6,293 bases of DNA from Trueperaceae bacterium (GTDB lineage: Bacteria; Deinococcota; Deinococci; Deinococcales; Trueperaceae), in contig JAGXHO010000077.1 in assembly GCA_024636105.1 (NCBI GenBank), forward strand, positions 1-6,293. Reading direction: 5' to 3'. This document shows positions 1 to 6,293 of this stretch, piece after piece (the stretch's first letter is position 1; every line of letters starts with the position of its first letter). A program made the translations under genes and the position numbers. The notes under the pieces were generated by a model that did not search any database, was not told the DNA's origin, and saw nothing but the letters and a program-made list of their open reading frames with translations.

Positions 1-2
1 CG

Positions 3-1570
<1,568 letters not shown>

Positions 1571-1574
<4 letters not shown>

Positions 1575-2488
1575 AGCGCCGCCGCCCCCGCCCCCGCCGG
1601 GGACCGACCCAGGCCATCCCCACCGACCAGGGCGTCGCGAGCCGACGCCAGCGCGGCGCCTTCGTCGAGAGCTGGTGGGCCGAGCGCTGGGTCGCCGCCC
1701 TCGAGCGACTCATCACCTCAGCCCGCCTCGTTCGCGGCAAGAGCTACGCCCGCGCTGGCCAGGTGCTGTCGGTCCAGGAGCAGAACGGCACGGTGCACGC
1801 CCAGGTCCAAGGCTCGCGCCGCACGCCCTACCGCGTGACGATCGGCCTAACGCCGCTCTCCGACGCGGCGTGGGAGCGCGTGATCGCCGCGCTGGCGCTC
1901 CGCCCCGACCTCGCCGCCAGCCTGCTCGCCGGCGAGATGCCGCGCGACATCGACGAGGTCTTCGCCAAAGCCCGAGCTGCGCTCTTCCCGATGGCGTCAG
2001 GCCACCTCCGCCTCGATTGCAGCTGCCCGGACAAGGCCGCCGTATGCAAACACATCGCCGCCACGTGCTACCTGCTCGGCGAGCAGCTCGACGAGGACCC
2101 GTTCCTCCTCTTCCGCCTGCGCGGCCGCGACCAGGACGAGCTGCTCGAGGGCCTGCGGCGGCGGGTGGGCGAGGGATCCAGCGCGGACGCAGACGCCGGT
2201 ACCGCCCCGCCCGAGGCCGACCCCGAGCCGGCGCCCGCAGCCGATGCGACCCCGCTCGACCCCGCCGGCTTCTGGTCCACCGCCGGTCCGCCACCCCGCA
2301 TCGACCTCCCCACCGAACGGCCCGACCTCTCCCTGCTGCGTCGGCTTGGCCCCTTCACCGCGCTCGACGACGACCTCGTCGCGCACCTGGGGCCGACCTA
2401 CCGCGCCATCGCGTCGGCCGCCGAGGCGGCGTTCGAGGCCGCCGGCGCCGAGCCCATGAGCGAGGACGACCGCGCGCCCGGCGCTTAG
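1571..2488 (+). CDS. SWIM zinc-finger protein, partner of the SNF2 helicase
   Basis: A 305-residue protein with a SWIM zinc finger, CxCx6CxH, formed by C150, C152, C159 and H161; SWIM domains are predicted to bind DNA or protein. The N-terminus is strongly basic (eight of the first ten residues are K, R or P-flanked R). It is followed by a tryptophan-rich stretch, FVESWWAERWVAALE (31-45), and the conserved RGKSYARAGQV region (55-64), typical of SWIM proteins encoded beside bacterial SNF2 genes. After the finger comes an acidic, Ala/Pro-rich linker (about 200-240) and a C-terminal helical segment (250-293) with a PDLSLLRRLGPF motif. The start is fixed by the ATGA overlap with the helicase stop and by GGGAGG at 1558-1563, seven bases upstream. 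The frame remains open upstream through the helicase gene, but that part is a shadow. Inferred role: nucleic-acid or protein adaptor for the helicase. No enzymatic motif is visible. Confidence 0.93.
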
Positions 2489-2501
2489 GCGAGCGGATCG
2501 A

Positions 2502-2532
2502 CGAGGGGCACGCGACCGCAGGCGGTGCCTCG
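2502..2532. terminator. Possible imperfect hairpin between convergent genes
   Basis: The gap of 47 bases between the SWIM stop (2488) and the end of the minus-strand remnant (2536) holds an imperfect inverted repeat: CGAGGGGCAC at 2502-2511 against GTGCCTCG at 2525-2532, eight pairs with a two-base bulge. There is no T-tract on either side, so an intrinsic terminator is only a guess from position and folding. Confidence 0.2.
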
Positions 2533-2535
2533 CGC

Positions 2536-2869
2536 TCACGAGCGGCGCTCGTTCCACTGCTTGTAGTTGCCGGCACCCGGGCCATGAGGTGCTGTCGCTC
2601 GAGCTCCGTCGCCCCCGACGCGCGGGCCGGGAAGCGCTGGGCCTCGCGACCCCGAAGCACGGCGGCGACCTTGCCGCTTGGCTGATCCCGGGCACGCGGT
2701 CGATCCAAAGGTGGTTGGAGCCGAACTCGAAGCCGACCGACGAAGCATGCGTCGTGATCTCCACGCGACCCAGCACCTCCCGGTAGAACCGAACGGTCGC
2801 CTCGTACGCCTGCGGCGGCACCTTCATGGCGATGCTGCGACCGGCCGCGAAGCATGCCTCCGCGTTCAT
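2536..2869 (-). pseudogene. Broken chimeric gene: VOC/glyoxalase-fold N-terminus joined to the tail of another small gene
   Basis: Translation would start at the ATG at 2869, which overlaps the TGA of the DUF1801 gene (ATGA) and has GAGGT at 2877-2873. Residues 1-65 look like the first half of a VOC (glyoxalase/bleomycin-resistance fold) protein: YEATVRFYREVLG (22-34), VGFEFGSNHLWIDRVPG (45-61). After about 2681 the VOC pattern stops and the frame runs on, without any recognisable family, into antisense of the SWIM gene. From 2681 another frame gives a protein-like reading with high GC at third positions (PSGKVAAVLRGREAQRFPAR, then TELERQHLMARVP). Near 2574-2571 the signal moves to the third frame, giving GNYKQWNERRS and TGA at 2538-2536. 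One missing base there would restore a continuous tail. That tail weakly resembles the C-terminus of deazaflavin-dependent nitroreductase (Ddn-like) proteins, a low-confidence match. An intact VOC domain needs about twice the length seen, so a working product is unlikely. A sequencing error could explain the last shift but not the missing half domain. Confidence 0.65.
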
Positions 2870-3231
2870 GCGACCTCGCCCACGGGTCGACCTCCGTCGA
2901 CCCGGATCGCCTCTCGAACCAAGCTCGCGCAGACCGTGGCGTCCAGCTCGTCGTCTTCTCGGAACGCTACGTGTCGCATCTGCGTGCCGTCTCCCCGGAG
3001 CACGCCGTGGGGATCGTTCATGCTCGCGCCTTTCTGGAACCCCAACGTGACGTGCGTCTTCGCGCGCTGCAGGTAACAAAAGAGACCCTTTCGTGCGTAG
3101 CAGGGCTGCCCCCACTTCAGCGACTCGACCGCGTCGGGCACCGTCGCCGTGATGATCGACCGCAGTTCCGTCAACTGGGCCTTCTGCCGAGCGCTGCCTC
3201 GGCCAAACCACGCGTCCACGGGTTGGGTCAT
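2866..3231 (-). CDS. DUF1801 (YdhG/YjhX-like fold) domain protein
   Basis: A 121-residue protein of the DUF1801 family, whose molecular function is unknown. Family features are visible: an N-terminal helix with LRSIITATVPDAVESLKWGQPCYARKG (23-49, with the characteristic E..KWG.P.Y), a strand segment THVTLGFQKGASMNDP (59-74), the L.G.G turn (78-82) and MRHVAF (85-90). The length is normal for the family, so the domain is complete. The start at 3231 is well supported: AAGGAGG at 3245-3239 lies seven bases upstream, and the ATG overlaps the TGA of the GNAT gene. Its own TGA overlaps the ATG of the broken gene downstream. No signal peptide or membrane segment is seen, so it should be cytoplasmic. 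Members often sit near other small stress or metabolite enzymes such as GNAT and VOC proteins, as here, but that gives no specific role. Confidence 0.92.
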   Translation of the reverse strand: MTQPVDAWFGRGSARQKAQLTELRSIITATVPDAVESLKWGQPCYARKGLFCYLQRAKTHVTLGFQKGASMNDPHGVLRGDGTQMRHVAFREDDELDATVCASLVREAIRVDGGRPVGEVA

Positions 3232-3842
3232 GCGGATGCCTCCTTCGCGTTCGTAGGTTCTCGATCGGAATCGGCGGGGAGGTTCGCGTACACGCAGGTG
3301 TTGCGCAGCCGGCCATCGGGCGACCGCGCCTCGTGGTGGAGGATGCCTTCGAGGCGGAAGCCGCAGCGCAGCGCGACCGCCCTCGAACCGACGTTGAACT
3401 CGTCGGTGACCAACGCGACCCGCGTGGCGCCCATTCCCTCGAGCGCCCACGCCGTCAGCGCGTTCACGGCCTCGGAGGCGTACCCCTTCCCCACCTCGCT
3501 GGTGCGAACCCAGTAGCCGACTTCGGTCTTGGGCAGCGACCAATCGGTTCGATGAAGGCCGACCGAGGCCACCAGTCGGCCCGCACACCGCTCGAAGGCG
3601 AGGTAGGGCAGATCCGCGCGAAGGAGGAAGTTCCCTTGCGCTTGGCGGCAGCGAGCCTCGGCAGATCGGAGCGTCTGAGGCTCGGCGACCCACGGCAGGA
3701 ACCAGAGGTGCTCGCGAAGCGCGTCGATCGACTCGACCAGCGCCTCGTGGAGCTGCGGAGCGTCGGCGACGGAGAAGGGACGCAGAAGCAGGCGCGGCGT
3801 CTCGAACGCCTCAGGAACCGGGAAGTGGCGCGGATCCGGCAT
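3228..3842 (-). CDS. GNAT-family N-acetyltransferase, RimJ/RimL type
   Basis: A 204-residue acetyltransferase that would transfer acetyl from acetyl-CoA to an amine; the substrate is unknown. The opening FETPRLLLRPFSVADAPQLHEA (13-34) is the classic RimJ/RimL start. The region 36-110 carries W-rich and LAFE/VASVGLHRTDW strands. The acetyl-CoA pyrophosphate loop is VGKGYASEAVNALTAWA (117-133), where the usual R/Q-x-x-G-x-G/A is seen as S-E-V-G-K-G-Y-A. The end N150, S153, CGFRLEG (160-166) is the usual family closing motif. The last 15 residues (DSDREPTNAKEASA) are a polar tail. The ATG at 3842 is the only sensible start before the domain, although no clear ribosome-binding site precedes it. 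It begins 13 bases after the stop of the oxidoreductase and overlaps the next gene by ATGA, so it probably belongs to one transcript. Possible substrates include ribosomal proteins, antibiotics or polyamines. Confidence 0.94.
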   Translation of the reverse strand: MPDPRHFPVPEAFETPRLLLRPFSVADAPQLHEALVESIDALREHLWFLPWVAEPQTLRSAEARCRQAQGNFLLRADLPYLAFERCAGRLVASVGLHRTDWSLPKTEVGYWVRTSEVGKGYASEAVNALTAWALEGMGATRVALVTDEFNVGSRAVALRCGFRLEGILHHEARSPDGRLRNTCVYANLPADSDREPTNAKEASA

Positions 3843-3855
3843 GCGCGGCGCCCGG

Positions 3856-4824
3856 TCAGGCGACCTTGACGACGATCTTGCCGACGTGGTCCGCCTCGCC
3901 GAACCGCTCGATCGCCCGCGGTGCGTCCGCCAGGTCGAAGGGGCCATCGATCACCGGCATCAGCGACCCGGACGCGAACAGCTCGTTGATGTGGTCGAGC
4001 CCATCGTTCGGTCTGAGGGCGAGGATCGCCAGGCGCTTGCCGGTCGCCTTCGTCAGGATCCACCCCATGAAGAACGCCTGCAGCAACCGCGCCACGTCAC
4101 CGCCGACGATGACGTACCGACCACCCCGTGCGAGCGCCCGGAGGTGGCGAAGCGGCGAGCGCGTGCTCCGCGCATCGAGGATCAGGTCGTAGCGTTCGCC
4201 CGTGGCGGTGAAATCCGTTCGCTGGTAGTCGACGACGTGGTCGAAACCCATCTCGGTGAGCGCGCCCAACTTCGATGCCTTGTCGACCCCGGTCACTTCG
4301 CATCCATGGGCCTTCGCGATCTGAAGGGCGAGGGCTCCCACGCCGCCGCCGGCCCCGTTGATCAGCACGGACTCCCCCTTCTGGATCGCCCCGACCCCGA
4401 CCAAGCCCTGCAGCGCGAGGAGCCCGGCATGCGGCAGCGCCGCCGCCTCTTCGAAGGTCATGCCCGGGGCCATGGCGTGGAGCGCGCCCTCCGCCACGCA
4501 GACGTACTCGGCGAAGCCTCCGAACCCCGCGCTGGAGAGGTCGCCGTACACGCGCTGCCCCCGAGCGAACCGCGTGGCGCCGTCCCCCAAGGCCTCGACC
4601 GTGCCGGCGACTTCGGCGCCCAGGATGGCCGTTCTCGGCTTGGTCAACCCGAACATCAGCCGGTACAGGTAGGGCTTGCCGCGAACGATCGACCAGTCCC
4701 AGTCGTTCACGGCGCTCGCATGCACCTTGACCAGCACCTCGCCGGCCTTGGGCGCAGGGACGTCTACCTCCTCGACGGTGAGGTCCGTCGGCGACCCGTA
4801 GCGCGTGAGGACGACCGCCTTCAT
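3856..4824 (-). CDS. Zinc-independent MDR-superfamily NAD(P)H:quinone oxidoreductase
   Basis: A 322-residue medium-chain dehydrogenase/reductase that should use NADPH to reduce quinones or activated alkenes. The GroES-like N-terminal domain begins MKAVVLTRYGSPTDL, continues with VKVHASAVNDWDWSIVRGKP (33-51) and ILGAEVAGTVEALG (67-80). The Rossmann domain has the dinucleotide loop GAGGGVGALALQIAK (157-171), the DYQRTDF segment (199-205) and a C-terminal VGKIVVKV end (314-321). No catalytic-zinc Cys/His ligands or structural four-cysteine lobe are present, which places it with the quinone oxidoreductase / RTN4IP1-like branch rather than zinc alcohol dehydrogenases. The length is typical. The ATG at 4824 matches the family start; an in-frame ATG at 4857 would add eleven atypical residues. 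It is the first gene of the minus-strand cluster, 13 bases ahead of the GNAT gene. Confidence 0.94.
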   Translation of the reverse strand: MKAVVLTRYGSPTDLTVEEVDVPAPKAGEVLVKVHASAVNDWDWSIVRGKPYLYRLMFGLTKPRTAILGAEVAGTVEALGDGATRFARGQRVYGDLSSAGFGGFAEYVCVAEGALHAMAPGMTFEEAAALPHAGLLALQGLVGVGAIQKGESVLINGAGGGVGALALQIAKAHGCEVTGVDKASKLGALTEMGFDHVVDYQRTDFTATGERYDLILDARSTRSPLRHLRALARGGRYVIVGGDVARLLQAFFMGWILTKATGKRLAILALRPNDGLDHINELFASGSLMPVIDGPFDLADAPRAIERFGEADHVGKIVVKVA

Positions 4825-4993
4825 GGCGCCGCCGGACCGATCGGGCGTGCGACCCATCGGCCGCTAGCCACCGAACGACGGGTCGTGTGCGCCTCTTGGG
4901 TTCATTGCGGCATGCTACCCGAGGCCATAGCCCCTACCATCTGAGCACGGCGCCCGCCGGCGCAGGCCGGCCGCGAACGCGAGGAGGAGACCC
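4825..4993. promoter_or_regulatory. Divergent intergenic region with candidate promoter elements
   Basis: These 169 bases separate the minus-strand oxidoreductase cluster from the plus-strand DUF6855-like gene, so they must carry at least two promoters or leaders. On the plus strand, TACCAT at 4935-4940 is a possible -10 about 53 bases before the GTG. It lies in CCCCTACCATC (4931-4941), an 11-mer that recurs exactly at 6267-6277 upstream of the other minus-strand pair. On the minus strand, TAGCAT at 4917-4912 is a possible -10 about 88 bases before the ATG at 4824. No convincing -35 box stands out for either. The 3' part, 4949-4975, is very GC-rich with short GCCGG repeats. The assignments are weak and rest on position. 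Confidence 0.35.
4981..4988 (+). promoter_or_regulatory. Ribosome-binding site deciding a GTG start
   Basis: GAGGAGGA lies five bases before the GTG at 4994, close to ideal Shine-Dalgarno spacing. It supports GTG as the true start of the DUF6855-like gene; no ATG occurs near the start of the conserved region. Confidence 0.75.
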
Positions 4994-5410
4994 GTGTCCG
5001 AACCGACGCCTGGAACCGGAACCCAAGACGATCCCTGGGTGCTCACCACCCCGCCCGGCACGTCGTCGTACACGATGCACCGCGACGATGCCGCCGACCC
5101 GCCCGTGTTGGTCTGCCGCGTCGGCAAGACCACGCTCACCTACCACGCACGCGCCATCGAGGACCTGCACGCCTACCTCAAGAAGCGCGGCGACTGGGTG
5201 CCACTCGGCGGCGCCGACGAGCAGAAACCCGCCGCGGAGGGCAGCGTCGAGGCGTGGGGCCGCTCGCCGGACAACCCCGTCGGCGGCTGGTACGGGACGA
5301 AGAAGGGCCTGCGCGGCCGCTTCGGCGTCTACCTGCCGCCGCTCCTGGAAGCGCTCGGCCTGGTCGAGCTCGAGCACCAGGCGCGCAACAACCGCGTGCG
5401 CGCCCTCTGA
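4994..5410 (+). CDS. Conserved small protein of unknown function, DUF6855-like
   Basis: A 138-residue soluble protein without a signal peptide or membrane segment. I recognise the overall pattern from a conserved hypothetical family, probably DUF6855: TGTQDDPWVLTTPPGTSSYTMHRD (8-31), LVCRVGKTTLTYHARAIEDLHAYLKKRGDWVPLG (39-72), EAWGRSPDNPVGGWYGTKKGLRGRFG (86-111) and VYLPPLLEALGLVELEHQARNNRVRAL (112-138). The richness in invariant-looking W, G and P residues, and the segment WGRSPDNPVGGWYG, suggest a constrained surface or binding site, but no catalytic motif is known. The GTG start is set by a strong ribosome-binding site at 4981-4988. It stands alone between divergent and convergent neighbours, so it is probably monocistronic. 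The family label is from memory and has moderate certainty; that it is a real gene is much surer (length, codon bias, RBS). Confidence 0.85.
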   Translation: MSEPTPGTGTQDDPWVLTTPPGTSSYTMHRDDAADPPVLVCRVGKTTLTYHARAIEDLHAYLKKRGDWVPLGGADEQKPAAEGSVEAWGRSPDNPVGGWYGTKKGLRGRFGVYLPPLLEALGLVELEHQARNNRVRAL

Positions 5411-5451
5411 ACAGGACGAGTCGGGGCCGCGCGGCCGAGCAGGACGCTTCG

Positions 5452-6000
5452 TTACCTGGTGGCCGCCAGGTGCGCCACGACGCTCTCGCACAAGGCGTCC
5501 ACCGGTGAACGGGCGTCCAGGCGCAGCACCGGGCACGCCAGCCGCGTCAGCCAGCGCTCGTGCAAGTCGAGGCTGCGGACCGGCGCCCGGGCGTGGTCGT
5601 AGCTGCGCGCCCAATCCAGGAACGCCCGATGCGCCTCGTGCAGGTCGCCGCCCGGATCGATCCGGTCGCCGTACCGTTGGCGCTCCCGAGCGGCGAGGCG
5701 CGCCATGCGGACGTCCGGTGCCAGGTACAGGAAGACGGCCAGGGTGAAGCGGTCGAGCAGCGGATCGCCCCAGCTGCACAGCGAGCCGGAGAGCACCCAG
5801 TCGTCGACGCCCTCGACGTCGCGCTCGATCATCGCGACCCGGTCCGCCGGATCCCGCTTGTGCCGGAACGGCGGGTCGGTGGGAAACCAGTAGTACGCGT
5901 CGGCGTCCAGGAACCGCGCACCGAGGGTGGTCGCCACCTGCCGACCGAGGGTGGTGGTCCCGGAGCCCGAGGCGCCGAAGACGTGGACGCGGTGGGCCAA
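5452..6000 (-). CDS. Small P-loop NTPase, adenylate-kinase-like, with Lys-less Walker A
   Basis: A 182-residue P-loop protein of the adenylate/shikimate-kinase-like group, often annotated as an AAA-family ATPase or topology-modulation-like protein. Strand-loop VHVFGASGSGTTTLG (5-19) is the phosphate-binding loop. FLDADAYYWFPTDPPFRHKR (30-49) resembles the substrate-binding region of the family. WVLSGSLCSWGDPLL (68-82) follows, and VFLYLAPDVRMARLAARERQRYG (89-111) supplies the lid/arginine region. The C-terminus has RSYDHARAPVRSLDLHERWL (132-151), then CPVLRLDA (156-163). The usual Walker A lysine is threonine (GxxGxGTT). To my knowledge this GASGSGTTTLG form is shared by the whole subfamily, so it is not by itself a sign of damage. 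The substrate is unknown. TTG at 6000 is the only possible start between the in-frame TAG at 6009-6007 and the P-loop, and it lacks a good ribosome-binding site. The start lies six bases after the upstream stop, so coupled translation is likely. Confidence 0.9.
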   Translation of the reverse strand: MAHRVHVFGASGSGTTTLGRQVATTLGARFLDADAYYWFPTDPPFRHKRDPADRVAMIERDVEGVDDWVLSGSLCSWGDPLLDRFTLAVFLYLAPDVRMARLAARERQRYGDRIDPGGDLHEAHRAFLDWARSYDHARAPVRSLDLHERWLTRLACPVLRLDARSPVDALCESVVAHLAATR

Positions 6001-6006
6001 CGCGGG

Positions 6007-6222
6007 CTAGACGTAACCCTTCGCCTGGTAGTCGTCGAAGCCCGCCTGCGTCAACGAAGCGAGCTCCTCGAACCGAGCGGGGTCGGCCTTCGTGAAGTTA
6101 AAGCACGACTTGCCCTGCAGCGCATCGAGGACCGCGAACCAGTGCGTGACGGGCTGCCCGTAGGTCTTCTCGATCGACGGGAAGTACGAGGCGGGTCCCT
6201 TGACCTTGACTTCCGACGGCAT
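6007..6222 (-). CDS. Short DUF4287-type protein with a DUF1801-like C-terminal tail (apparent chimera)
   Basis: A 71-residue protein. Residues 3-36 (KGPASYFPSIEKTYGQPVTHWFAVLDA) are the characteristic opening of DUF4287 proteins. In that family a segment like HMELVAWLK...GLGHGHANALV normally follows; it is absent here. From about residue 36 the sequence is instead LQGKSCFNFTKADPARFEEL to GFDDYQAKGYV, which closely recalls the C-terminal end of DUF1801-related small proteins (QGKSCFNF, D..LF.EL..LT..GF..Y...G). The open frame is intact and ends in TAG. GGAGGT at 6232-6227 precedes the ATG at 6222; an in-frame ATG at 6276 would add eighteen atypical residues. It is followed after six bases by the P-loop gene. 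Function is unknown for both families. The chimera could be functional or an in-frame deletion relic; the family assignments are from recall. Confidence 0.75.
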   Translation of the reverse strand: MPSEVKVKGPASYFPSIEKTYGQPVTHWFAVLDALQGKSCFNFTKADPARFEELASLTQAGFDDYQAKGYV

Positions 6223-6266
6223 GAGCACCTCCGCAGGGCCGCAGCGAACGTGGGCGGCGCACCCGA

Positions 6267-6284
6267 CCCCTACCATCGTAGGGG
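6267..6284. promoter_or_regulatory. Perfect inverted repeat with possible -10 upstream of the DUF4287-type gene
   Basis: CCCCTAC (6267-6273) and GTAGGGG (6278-6284) form a perfect seven-pair inverted repeat around a four-base centre. Read on the minus strand, TACGAT at 6280-6275 matches four of six -10 consensus bases, about 53 bases ahead of the ATG at 6222. The matching -35 would fall outside the window. The left arm plus centre, CCCCTACCATC, repeats exactly at 4931-4941. It could be an operator, a leader hairpin or a promoter element. Confidence 0.35.
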
Positions 6285-6293
6285 CGCCGACCA

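Noticed and set aside
1997..2680. Minus-strand open frame antisense to the SWIM gene
   Set aside because: It continues from the VOC fragment only because stops are rare in GC-rich DNA. The SWIM frame has a verified zinc finger, and the antisense reading has no family character.
3841..4944. Plus-strand 367-codon open frame antisense to the oxidoreductase
   Set aside because: It has Arg/His/Asp-rich composition typical of antisense shadows, whereas the minus strand encodes a complete MDR enzyme.
5425..5436. Perfect 12-base palindrome GGCCGCGCGGCC between convergent genes at 5410 and 5452
   Set aside because: As a hairpin it gives only four pairs around a four-base loop with no T-tract. Such palindromes are expected by chance at this GC content, so it is not called a terminator.
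4934..5779. Minus-strand 281-codon open frame antisense to the DUF6855-like gene
   Set aside because: It is low-complexity Arg/Ala/Gly/Pro translation crossing two real genes, with no recognisable motif.
2489..6293. Integron-like cassette array (small GNAT, VOC, DUF1801 and DUF4287 genes)
   Set aside because: Genes of these families are common in cassettes, but I see no attC-like repeats between them and no integrase, and the genes overlap by ATGA, which leaves no room for recombination sites.

Overview
The window is GC-rich throughout (I estimate about 70 percent), with third codon positions almost all G or C, GTG and TTG start codons, several ATGA stop/start overlaps and little spacing between genes. 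This fits a free-living high-GC bacterium. Actinomycetota is my first guess, but Deinococcota, Chloroflexota or Myxococcota cannot be excluded, and there is no rRNA, tRNA or marker gene to settle it. No CRISPR array, transposase, integrase, tRNA or rRNA is visible.

Layout. (1) Positions 3-2488, plus strand: the C-terminal ATPase part of a SNF2-family helicase whose 5' end lies outside the window, overlapping by ATGA with a SWIM zinc-finger protein. This is a recurrent bacterial two-gene unit that probably acts on DNA or nucleoprotein. (2) Positions 4824 down to 2536, minus strand, convergent with the first unit: a compact cluster of a zinc-free MDR quinone oxidoreductase, a RimJ/RimL-type GNAT acetyltransferase, a DUF1801 protein and a broken last gene. 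The last three genes are joined by ATGA overlaps and are probably translated from one message. (3) Positions 4825-4993: a divergent intergenic region that should hold promoters for the minus cluster and for the next plus-strand gene. (4) Positions 4994-5410, plus strand: a conserved small protein of unknown function (resembles DUF6855). (5) Positions 6222 down to 5452, minus strand: a short DUF4287-type protein with an unusual C-terminus, then a small P-loop nucleotide kinase-like protein whose Walker A lysine position is threonine.

The most unusual feature is a pair of apparent chimeras. At 2869-2536 the first half of a VOC/glyoxalase-fold gene runs directly, in another frame, into what looks like the tail of a different gene, which itself carries a frameshift. 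At 6222-6007 the head of a DUF4287 protein is joined in frame to a tail typical of a DUF1801-like family. Both look like products of deletions that fused neighbouring small genes, one leaving a pseudogene and the other an intact open frame. Otherwise the window looks like ordinary housekeeping and accessory metabolism. I see no convincing new multi-gene system; the SNF2-SWIM pair is the nearest to one, and it is widespread.
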